Positions 34,783 through 42,195 of a DNA stretch of 64,000 nt are shown piece after piece (the first letter of the stretch is position 1; every line of letters starts with the position of its first letter). Source of the DNA: Ruegeria sp. ANG-S4 (lineage in GTDB: Bacteria; Pseudomonadota; Alphaproteobacteria; Rhodobacterales; Rhodobacteraceae); assembly GCF_000814005.1 (NCBI RefSeq), contig NZ_JWLK01000006.1, forward strand, positions 186,001 through 250,000, written 5' to 3'. A model generated the notes under the pieces. It was not told the DNA's origin and searched no databases. It saw only the letters and a list, made by a program, of their open reading frames with translations. Position numbers and translations under genes: made by a program.

Positions 34783-37776
34783 ATGTGCGCCGATACGATC
34801 CAGACACCTGACTATAAAGACACGCTGAACCTGCCCAAAACCGACTTTCCAATGCGCGCCGGATTGCCCAAACGCGAGCCCGCATGGCTGGAACGCTGGG
34901 AGAAAATCGGCGTCTATGACCGCTTGCGCGAGAAGCAGGGGCGCAAGCCTTTCACGCTGCATGACGGCCCGCCCTATGCCAACGGGCACCTGCATATCGG
35001 CCACGCGCTGAACAAGACCATCAAGGACATGATCGTACGGTCCCATCAGATGATGGGATTCGACTCGCGCTATGTGCCCGGCTGGGATTGCCACGGCCTG
35101 CCGATCGAATGGAAAATCGAAGAGCAGTACCGCAAGAAGGGCAAGAACAAGGACGAGGTGAATATCGTCGACTTCCGTCAGGAATGCCGCAAATTCGCCG
35201 AGGGCTGGATCGACATCCAGCGGGAAGAGTTCAAGCGTCTGGGCATCACCGGCAACTGGGCCGATCCCTACATCACCATGGACTATCACGCCGAGGCTGT
35301 GATCGCGGATGAGTTCATGAAGTTCCTGATGAATGGCACGCTTTATCAGGGCTCGAAACCTGTGATGTGGTCACCCATCGAGAAAACCGCGTTGGCCGAG
35401 GCCGAGGTCGAGTATCACGACAAGGAAAGCTTCACCATCTGGGTGAAGTTTAGGGTGGTCCAAGCTAAGCAAAGCGAAAACAGCAGTCTTTTCCCACAAG
35501 AGGGGGCTTCGGGTCGGCATTACTCATGGACACCTCAACCAGTCAGAGAAGACTTGTTGGGCGCCAATATTCTCATCTGGACTACGACGCCTTGGACCAT
35601 GCCATCCAACAAGGCTGTGGTGTTTGGAAAAGACATTTCCTACGGTCTGTACGAAGTTACAGGAACGCCAGAGGAATGCTGGGCAAAGGTCGGCGACAAA
35701 TTCATTGTTGCAGACAATCTTGCTGGAGATGTATTTGGTAAGGCGAGACTCATTGATGATAACTGGAAACGGCTCGCCGATGTTCCCACACCTGATCTAG
35801 CTGGCATAGGTCTACTCCACCCGCTGGCTGGTGCCGAGGGCGGCAATGGCGAATGGGACGATATCCGCGATTTCCGCGCCGCCGATTTCGTAACCGATAC
35901 CGAGGGCACAGGCTTCGTCCATTGTGCGCCGTCGCACGGGATGGAAGAATTCGAGCTTTACCGCGATCTGGGCATGTTGGAGCAAGTCATCACCTATAAC
36001 GTGATGGATGACGGTTCGTTCCGCGCCGATCTGCCGTTCTTTGGCGGCAAATACATCCTGTCCCGCAAAGGGGGCGAAGGGGATGCCAACAAGGCGATCA
36101 TCGACAAGCTGGCCGAAGTTGGCGGGTTGCTGGCGCGGGGCAAGATCAAGCACAGCTATCCGCATTCGTGGCGTTCGAAAGCGCCGATCATCTACCGCAA
36201 CACGCCGCAGTGGTTTGCATCCGTGGATCGCAAGCTGGAGGACGGCATGGGTGAGATGGGGGACACCATCCGCGAACGTGCCCTGCGCTCCATCGACGAA
36301 CTGGTGAAGTGGACGCCGCAGACCGGTCGCAACCGCCTGTATTCGATGATCGAGGCCCGCCCGGACTGGGTTCTGTCGCGCCAGCGCGCCTGGGGCGTGC
36401 CTCTGACCTGCTTCACCAAGAAGGGCGCTCTGCCACCCGACGCAGATTACCTGCTGCGCGATGAAGAGGTGAATGCGCGGATCAAAGCGGCGTTCGAAAA
36501 GGACGGCGCGGATATCTGGTACACCGACGGGTTCAAGGAACAGGTGCTGGACGGCATCGCCAACCCGGATGACTACGATCAGGTCTTTGACGTGTTGGAC
36601 GTGTGGTTCGACTCGGGCTCGACCCACGCCTTTGTTTTGCGCGATCGTGAGGATGGGACCGAGGACGGCATCGCCGATGTGTATATGGAGGGCACCGACC
36701 AGCACCGCGGTTGGTTCCACTCGTCAATGCTGCAGGCCTGCGGTACCAAGGGTCGTGCGCCGTATCGCAACGTAGTGACACACGGCTTCACGCTGGACGC
36801 CAAGGGCAACAAGATGTCCAAATCGCTGGGCAACACCATCGTGCCCGAGGAGGTCGTCAAACAATACGGCGCCGATATCCTGCGGCTGTGGGTGGCGCAG
36901 ACTGATTATACCGCCGACCAGCGGATCGGGCCGGAAATCCTGAAAGGCACTGCAGACAGCTATCGCCGCTTGCGCAACACGATGCGGTTCATGCTGGGCT
37001 CGCTGGCGGATTTCACCGAAGCCGATCGCGTCGCGCCCGAGGATATGCCAAGGCTGGAGCGTTGGGTGCTGAGCCGACTGGCCGATCTGGATGAACAGGT
37101 GCGCAACGGCTATGCCGCCTTCGATTTTCAGGGCGTATTCAGCGCGGTCTTTACCTTCGCAACCGTTGATCTATCGTCTTTCTATTTCGACGTCCGCAAA
37201 GATGCGCTGTATTGCGATGGCGACACATTGCGTCGTCGCTCGGCGCGCACGGTGCTGGATATCCTGTTCCATCGTCTGACAACTTGGCTGGCCCCGATTT
37301 TGGTGTTCACCATGGAGGAGGTCTGGCTGGAACGCTTCCCGGGCGATGACAGTTCGGTGCATCTGGTGGACTTCCCAGACACGCCAGCCGACTGGCGCGA
37401 TGCCGAACTGGAGGCCAACATGGCCAAGGTTCGCCGCGTCCGCCGTGTCGTGACTGCGGCACTTGAAGTGCAGCGTCAGGATAAGGTGATCGGCTCCAGC
37501 CTCGAAGCTGCGCCGACCGTGCATGTTGACGATGGGGAGACCCGCGACCTGCTGGCGACCTTCGACGTGGATGACATGTGCATCACATCGGGCCTGAATG
37601 TAACTGGCGACCCGGCCCCGGCCGAAGCCTTCCGCGTGCCTGAAATCGACGGCGTGGGCGTCGTGTTCGAAAAGGCCCAGGGTGCGAAATGCCAGCGCTG
37701 CTGGAAGATCCTGCCCGATGTCGGCCTTCATGCACATCCGGGCGTTTGCGGCCGCTGTAACGAGGCGCTGGGCTAA
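34783..37776 (+). CDS. ileS: isoleucyl-tRNA synthetase
   Basis: This 997-residue class I synthetase charges tRNA-Ile. The HIGH motif is in PYANGHLHIGHALNKT (about 64-79), and the KMSKS loop is GNKMSKSLGN. The editing domain has IWTTTPWTMPSNKA. The C-terminal zinc finger is CQRCWKIL...CGRC. The ATG at 34783 is chosen by position and sequence. Bases about 35448-35820, in the editing domain, differ in codon use and carry an extra loop; see the findings. The terminator lies 9 bases downstream. Confidence 0.95.
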   Translation: MCADTIQTPDYKDTLNLPKTDFPMRAGLPKREPAWLERWEKIGVYDRLREKQGRKPFTLHDGPPYANGHLHIGHALNKTIKDMIVRSHQMMGFDSRYVPGWDCHGLPIEWKIEEQYRKKGKNKDEVNIVDFRQECRKFAEGWIDIQREEFKRLGITGNWADPYITMDYHAEAVIADEFMKFLMNGTLYQGSKPVMWSPIEKTALAEAEVEYHDKESFTIWVKFRVVQAKQSENSSLFPQEGASGRHYSWTPQPVREDLLGANILIWTTTPWTMPSNKAVVFGKDISYGLYEVTGTPEECWAKVGDKFIVADNLAGDVFGKARLIDDNWKRLADVPTPDLAGIGLLHPLAGAEGGNGEWDDIRDFRAADFVTDTEGTGFVHCAPSHGMEEFELYRDLGMLEQVITYNVMDDGSFRADLPFFGGKYILSRKGGEGDANKAIIDKLAEVGGLLARGKIKHSYPHSWRSKAPIIYRNTPQWFASVDRKLEDGMGEMGDTIRERALRSIDELVKWTPQTGRNRLYSMIEARPDWVLSRQRAWGVPLTCFTKKGALPPDADYLLRDEEVNARIKAAFEKDGADIWYTDGFKEQVLDGIANPDDYDQVFDVLDVWFDSGSTHAFVLRDREDGTEDGIADVYMEGTDQHRGWFHSSMLQACGTKGRAPYRNVVTHGFTLDAKGNKMSKSLGNTIVPEEVVKQYGADILRLWVAQTDYTADQRIGPEILKGTADSYRRLRNTMRFMLGSLADFTEADRVAPEDMPRLERWVLSRLADLDEQVRNGYAAFDFQGVFSAVFTFATVDLSSFYFDVRKDALYCDGDTLRRRSARTVLDILFHRLTTWLAPILVFTMEEVWLERFPGDDSSVHLVDFPDTPADWRDAELEANMAKVRRVRRVVTAALEVQRQDKVIGSSLEAAPTVHVDDGETRDLLATFDVDDMCITSGLNVTGDPAPAEAFRVPEIDGVGVVFEKAQGAKCQRCWKILPDVGLHAHPGVCGRCNEALG

Positions 37777-37784
37777 TCGTTTTG

Positions 37785-37817
37785 AACACCTCGGTCAAAC
37801 GCCGGGGTGTTTCTTTC
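37785..37817 (+). terminator. intrinsic terminator after ileS
   Basis: AACACCTCGG (37785-37794) pairs with CCGGGGTGTT (37802-37811), 10 pairs with one G-T, and a 7-base loop. TCTTTCT follows on the plus strand. It is 8 bases past the ileS stop. Confidence 0.85.
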
Positions 37818-37857
37818 TATGCTTGCCCCGTCCCAAGCGATCTGAAACGGTGCGCGC

Positions 37858-38313
37858 ATGCCTATGATCAGCGTTGATACTCAATTTGGCCGCCTTGGGG
37901 TCGAAGAAACCGACGGCGCCATAACCCGACTTGTTTGGAACGGGCCGGATTCTGGTCACGAAACGCCGTTGCTGAAAGAAGCTGCCGCTCAGTTGGAAGC
38001 TTATGATCAGGGGCGGTTAGAGCGGTTTGATCTGCCCTATCGCGTTTCCGGTTCAGAATTTCAGCAACGTGTCTGTGATCTGATGTTCGCGATCCCATTT
38101 GGCGATACCCGCACTTATGGGGACATCGCCAAGGAACTGGGACAGCCGGCCCAACCTGTTGGGCAAGCGTGCGGTGCCAATCCTATTCCAGTGATCATCC
38201 CCTGCCACCGCGTTCTGTCCGCCACGGGCTTGGGTGGATTTTCGGGGGATGGGGGAATCGAGACAAAGGTCGCACTGTTGCGGCATGAAGGTGCCGCCAG
38301 CCTTTTGATCTGA
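37858..38313 (+). CDS. ogt: methylated-DNA-protein-cysteine S-methyltransferase
   Basis: This 151-residue suicide repair enzyme removes O6-alkyl groups from guanine. The active-site Cys is C116 in the canonical IPCHRV. The preceding TRTYGDIAKELGQPA is the DNA-binding helix-turn-helix, and GLGGFSGDGG closes the site. ATG at 37858. It belongs to the short Ogt/MGMT group without an Ada domain. It stands alone behind the ileS terminator. Confidence 0.95.
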   Translation: MPMISVDTQFGRLGVEETDGAITRLVWNGPDSGHETPLLKEAAAQLEAYDQGRLERFDLPYRVSGSEFQQRVCDLMFAIPFGDTRTYGDIAKELGQPAQPVGQACGANPIPVIIPCHRVLSATGLGGFSGDGGIETKVALLRHEGAASLLI

Positions 38314-38388
38314 TGCGAACTTACCGGTTGCAATCCCATGAATCCGACCCCAACCTATATGGAACATCGAATTTGAAGGACGCAACGC

Positions 38389-38847
38389 ATGACCGATCTC
38401 GCTGCTCGGAAGAAGGACATCGTCGACCGCCTGATGTCGCTTGAAGAACAGGAACTGGCGACCGCACAGGCCCATTACGACGCGTTTCTGAAGGATTCTC
38501 AGTTGGATGACCGTGAAGGTCATGACAAGGATGACATAGCAGCATCACGCGAGAATGCTGATCTTGCGGCAGCCTTTGACGCGCCGGTTCACGCGCACCA
38601 CGCCAAGATCGACGTCATCGAGAACACTGATTTCAGCTTGACCGACACCGTTCGCCCGGGGGCCGTAATCAAGTTCAACAACCGGCGCTTTGTGGTCTGC
38701 GTTTCGACCACAAGGTTCGAGGTTGAAGGTAAAACCTATATGGGTATTTCAACGCAAAGCCCGATTTACTTGGCTATGGCAGGGCTGCAAGAAGGTGATG
38801 TGTTCACCCATAACGGGACCGAATTCGAGGTTCAGGAGGTTCTTTGA
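38389..38847 (+). CDS. GreA/GreB-C-domain-like protein, unknown
   Basis: This 152-residue protein has an acidic helical N-terminal half (residues 1-80, coiled-coil-like, LMSLEEQELATAQAHYDAFL). Its C-terminal half (about 88-152) resembles the FKBP-like C-domain of Gre factors, especially ISTQSPIYLAMAGLQEGD, recalling the ISxxSPIGxALxGxxxGD pattern. It may bind RNA polymerase, but the N-terminal half is shorter and unlike a standard GreA coiled coil. ATG at 38389. Convergent with pcs, the stops 4 bases apart. Confidence 0.7.
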   Translation: MTDLAARKKDIVDRLMSLEEQELATAQAHYDAFLKDSQLDDREGHDKDDIAASRENADLAAAFDAPVHAHHAKIDVIENTDFSLTDTVRPGAVIKFNNRRFVVCVSTTRFEVEGKTYMGISTQSPIYLAMAGLQEGDVFTHNGTEFEVQEVL

Positions 38848-38856
38848 GCCTCAAAG
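38842..38856. other. 15-base palindrome spanning convergent stop codons
   Basis: CTTTGAG and CTCAAAG form perfect 7-base arms around a single base. Both stop codons, of the Gre-like gene and of pcs, lie in the arms. With a one-base spacer it cannot form a normal hairpin loop without losing pairs, so it may simply be a DNA-level palindrome. Confidence 0.4.
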
Positions 38857-39558
38857 CCGGGCGCGGGCCGCGCGCGCCGGTATGGCCTGTTGCGCAATGC
38901 CGGCAAAGGTCAGGTAAAGGCTTGTCACGACCAAGCCCCAATGTGCCCAGCTTTCGGGATGAAAATCGACCCAGGCTGCCCATCCTGCAAAAAACGTCCA
39001 GGCAAACGCCATCGGCAAAGACACCGAGCGCCAGCGTTCGGTCCTGACCGGATGGATGAATTTCAGGGGCAGGAACATGGCGATGGACAGCAAGGTGACA
39101 AGCAGCAGGATCACCCAGAAATTCGGTTCCAGCGCGAAGATCACGATCACAAACATATTCCAACACCCGGGAAACCCGGAAAACGAGTTGTCCTTGGTCT
39201 TCATTCGGGTATCGGCGAAATACATGGCACTGGCGAAGGTGATCACGATGATCGCGAACCAGCCGGTCCATCCATCCATCAGGCCGGACTTGAACAGCGC
39301 AAAGGCCGGAATGAACACATAGGTCAAATAGTCGATGATCAGGTCCAGCAAAACACCGTCAAACTCGGGTGCGTTCTTCTTGACGTGATAATGCCGGGCC
39401 AGAGGGCCGTCTATCCCGTCAACGATAAAGGAAACCACCAGCCACAGATACATCAGGCTCCACTTCTCTTCGACGGCGGCCAGCATGGCCAACATGGCAA
39501 AAACGGCACCGGTTGCGGTAAAGAGATGAACGAGAAGAGCTTTGAATCTGAGTGTCAT
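38851..39558 (-). CDS. pcs: phosphatidylcholine synthase
   Basis: This 235-residue inner-membrane CDP-alcohol phosphatidyltransferase condenses CDP-diacylglycerol with choline to make phosphatidylcholine, a lipid common in Rhodobacterales. The catalytic signature DG-x2-AR-x8-G-x3-D-x3-D is intact in DGIDGPLAR...FDGVLLDLIID. About eight hydrophobic helices are seen. I chose the ATG at 39558 (MTLRFKALLVHL) rather than an upstream in-frame start. It lies on the same strand as xerC and DUF484, 76 bases beyond xerC. Confidence 0.9.
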   Translation of the reverse strand: MTLRFKALLVHLFTATGAVFAMLAMLAAVEEKWSLMYLWLVVSFIVDGIDGPLARHYHVKKNAPEFDGVLLDLIIDYLTYVFIPAFALFKSGLMDGWTGWFAIIVITFASAMYFADTRMKTKDNSFSGFPGCWNMFVIVIFALEPNFWVILLLVTLLSIAMFLPLKFIHPVRTERWRSVSLPMAFAWTFFAGWAAWVDFHPESWAHWGLVVTSLYLTFAGIAQQAIPARAARARL

Positions 39559-39634
39559 ACGGGTGTCATGTACGAACGCGACCGAAGATGCAAAGCAAAA
39601 AGCTGCTGACAAAAATTCAGCATCTGTTGCGTGC

Positions 39635-40555
39635 TCAGGCTTTGGGATGGGCGCGGTTGTAGACCTCCATCAGACGGGCAGTATCGACTGCGGTGTATGT
39701 CTGTGTCGTGGAAAGCGACGCGTGGCCAAGCAACTCCTGAATCGCCCTCAGGTCGCCGCCTGCAGACAGCAGATGCGTGGCAAAGCTGTGCCGCATTGCA
39801 TGCGGCGTTGCCGTTGATGGCAGGCCGAGTTGCATGCGCGCTTTGGCCATGACGCCCTGAATGGCGCTGGGGTTCAATGCGCCGCCACGCACCCCACGAA
39901 ACAGCGGCGCGGCCGGGGACTGCGGGTGCGGACACAGGCTGACATAGCGGTTAACTGCGCTGCGGGCGGCTGGGATCACCGGAACGACGCGCTCCTTCCC
40001 GCCTTTGCCAAGAATACGCAGCGTATCCGGCAACGGCGCATCCGCGCCGGTCAGCGATAACGCCTCGGAAATGCGAAGCCCGCACCCATAAAGTAATGTC
40101 ACAACTGCCACGTCACGCGCAGAAACCCAGTCTGAGGTCGATTGAATTTCGACCGTTTCAATCATTGCGCGTGCAGCGTCTTCGGCCAAAGGGCGCGGCA
40201 ATTTCTTTGTGAACTTGGGCGCGCGCGTGGACAGGACAGCGGTAGGTTCGAATCCCTCGCGTTCCGCCAGCCACCGATAGAAGCTTTTGACCGCTGACAG
40301 TTTGCGCGCCAGCGATCTGGCGCCAACACCGCTGCCACGCTGATCCGCCATCCAGGCCCGCATGTCAGATACCGATATACGTTCCAGCGCGGCCAGACCC
40401 TGACAGGCGCTGTGATGCAGGGTCATGAACGAAAGAAATTCGGTCACATCGCCGCGATAGGCAGATTGGGTGTTCTCGGACCGCCCGGCCAAAGCCCCCA
40501 GACCGTCCAGCCAATGCTGTAAGGCATCGCGGCAGGCCGGGGATATCAGGCTCAC
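39635..40555 (-). CDS. xerC: tyrosine site-specific recombinase
   Basis: This 306-residue recombinase resolves chromosome dimers. The catalytic set is present: Arg in GCGLRISEAL, Lys in GKGGKERVVP, HAMRHSFATHLL (His and Arg), the second His in LGHASLSTTQ and Tyr in TQTYTAV. The N-terminal SAM-like core-binding domain is at about 10-95. I chose the GTG at 40555, overlapping the DUF484 stop (GTGA), since upstream residues look like shadow coding. It is a housekeeping Xer, not a phage integrase. Confidence 0.9.
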   Translation of the reverse strand: MSLISPACRDALQHWLDGLGALAGRSENTQSAYRGDVTEFLSFMTLHHSACQGLAALERISVSDMRAWMADQRGSGVGARSLARKLSAVKSFYRWLAEREGFEPTAVLSTRAPKFTKKLPRPLAEDAARAMIETVEIQSTSDWVSARDVAVVTLLYGCGLRISEALSLTGADAPLPDTLRILGKGGKERVVPVIPAARSAVNRYVSLCPHPQSPAAPLFRGVRGGALNPSAIQGVMAKARMQLGLPSTATPHAMRHSFATHLLSAGGDLRAIQELLGHASLSTTQTYTAVDTARLMEVYNRAHPKA

Positions 40556-41259
40556 GACAGCCAGTGGCGCATCGAGCGTTCGAACACCCCTGCAAAGAAC
40601 GTCAGAAGATCCGTCCCCAATTGTGGCGTGAAGTGCCGCGGATCGCTTGCGGCCATTACGATCATTCCGGGCAAACGGCCTTCGCCCAGATCCAGTTTCA
40701 AACACGCCTCGGACCGGAGTTGAGCGGCTTTCCTGCCATAGATCTTAGGGCAGGGTTGTTTGATCTCGCGCAGAATAACCTCGCGGGAAGAGGCGTTTCG
40801 GTCACGTGTGAAATAGTCGTCGACAAATCCGGGCACGGCAATCGTCAGCACCCCGCCAAGGTCGTTAACCGAGGGATCGTCTTGGGTAACGGTCGACTCG
40901 AGAACCAGCGTTATGTGATCGACACGCAGAATCTCGGCGACGTCGTTTCCCAGAGCGCGCAGAAAATCCTCGAACTCGACTGGTTCCAACAGGCGCAGGA
41001 TGGCGCGGTGAACCTGATTGGTGCCCGCCAGGTTTTCGTACGCAGCCGCGATGACCGAGCGGTGTGTATCTTCCAACCGGTCCAGCCGGGCTTCGAGCCG
41101 CTGCATGGCGATGCCGCGCAGGTCGATAACGTTGTCGCCGCGTGCCTGTTCATTAGCGGCGACAAGCGCCTGCATCAGATCCTTGTCGTCCAGCACGGCG
41201 TCTGGTTCAGCCAGAATCGCGGCGCGGAGATTGTCCTTGAGTTTCGGATTACTGCTCAT
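40552..41259 (-). CDS. DUF484 family protein, GAF-like
   Basis: This 235-residue protein has an N-terminal coiled region (LMQALVAANEQ, RLEARLDRLEDTHRSVIAAAYENL), then a GAF-like domain from about residue 85 with PGMIVMAASDPRHFTPQLGTDLLTFFAGVFERS. DUF484 is often found beside xerC, as here; the overlap of start and stop codons implies coupling. Its role is unknown. I chose the ATG at 41259, which has GACGGGA upstream, over an ATG five codons earlier that lacks a ribosome site. Confidence 0.82.
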   Translation of the reverse strand: MSSNPKLKDNLRAAILAEPDAVLDDKDLMQALVAANEQARGDNVIDLRGIAMQRLEARLDRLEDTHRSVIAAAYENLAGTNQVHRAILRLLEPVEFEDFLRALGNDVAEILRVDHITLVLESTVTQDDPSVNDLGGVLTIAVPGFVDDYFTRDRNASSREVILREIKQPCPKIYGRKAAQLRSEACLKLDLGEGRLPGMIVMAASDPRHFTPQLGTDLLTFFAGVFERSMRHWLS

Positions 41260-41416
41260 ATCCCGTCCGGTCATTTTTATTTTGGCGCTGTATAGCATGC
41301 CTCGCCGAAATTGCCTTGGGAAAAATGCACGCAAAGGTGGATTTGATTTGCGTTGTGGCCAAGAGGCGCCCGCCTGCAACAGCCCGATCACAGATCAAGC
41401 GTGGCAGTTGGGCAGG

Positions 41417-41440
41417 GCGCGGTACCTTGCGGCACCGCGC
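41417..41440 (-). other. stem-loop downstream of the transaldolase-like gene
   Basis: GCGCGGTACC (41417-41426) and GGCACCGCGC (41431-41440) form a 10-pair, one-wobble stem with a TTGC loop, 14 bases past the minus-strand gene's stop. There is no T run, so it is a weak terminator candidate for that gene. Confidence 0.4.
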
Positions 41441-41453
41441 GAAGGCGCCGGGA

Positions 41454-42107
41454 TCAGAGGATTTTCTGACCCGTTTTTGCCCAATCGGACAGGAAGGCGT
41501 CGAGGCCTTTGTCGGTCAACGGATGATCTGCCAGTTTCTTGATCACGCCCGGAGGCGCAGTGATCACGTCGGCACCGATGCGGGCGCTGTCGGTCACGTG
41601 GTTCACGGTGCGGATAGAGGCCGCAAGGATCTCAGTCTCGAACCCATAATTGTCATAGACCTGTCGAATGTCAGCGATCAGGTCCATGCCATCCATATTG
41701 ATGTCGTCCAGACGTCCGATGAAGGGTGAGATAAAGGTTGCGCCGGCTTTGGCTGCCAAAATCGCCTGATTGGTCGAGAAGCAAAGCGTCACATTAACCA
41801 TCTGGCCTTCGTCAGAAAGCGTTTTGCAGGTCTTCAAACCCGCCCAGGTCAGTGGCACTTTGACTGCGATGTTAGGGGCGATCTTGGCAAGCTTGCGGCC
41901 TTCGGCGATCATGTCATCGGCTTCGGTGGCGACAACTTCGGCAGAGACGGGGCCATCAACCAGATCGCAGATCTCTTTGGTGACTTCCAGAATGTCGCGG
42001 CCTGATTTCAGGATCAGCGAAGGGTTGGTGGTCACGCCGTCCACCATGCCCAGATCATTCAGTTCGGCGATGGCGTCGATCTCGGCAGTGTCTACGAAGA
42101 ATTTCAT
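41454..42107 (-). CDS. transaldolase / fructose-6-phosphate aldolase-like protein
   Basis: This 217-residue TalC/FSA-type class I aldolase has the Schiff-base Lys at K83 in [23 protein letters not shown] (about 24-36) and [13 protein letters not shown] are also present. The short family covers both true transaldolases and fructose-6-phosphate aldolases; the sequence alone does not separate them. ATG at 42107. Divergent from priA, with 88 bases between starts. Confidence 0.92.
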   Translation of the reverse strand: MKFFVDTAEIDAIAELNDLGMVDGVTTNPSLILKSGRDILEVTKEICDLVDGPVSAEVVATEADDMIAEGRKLAKIAPNIAVKVPLTWAGLKTCKTLSDEGQMVNVTLCFSTNQAILAAKAGATFISPFIGRLDDINMDGMDLIADIRQVYDNYGFETEILAASIRTVNHVTDSARIGADVITAPPGVIKKLADHPLTDKGLDAFLSDWAKTGQKIL

Positions 42108-42195
42108 GGGGGCAGTCCTTTGATGGGTTGGCCTTGGTCGCTGATGGCTTTACCTCAAAGAGACCCATGCTGAAACCCCCTGCCAAGGATATGCT

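Noticed and set aside
39635..40555. Integrase suggesting an integrated element
   Set aside because: The gene is XerC next to DUF484, a housekeeping arrangement; no attachment repeats or phage genes are nearby.
41260..41453. Short plus-strand frame in the gap between DUF484 and the transaldolase-like gene
   Set aside because: The predicted peptide extends across the opposite genes and has no ribosome site or family likeness.
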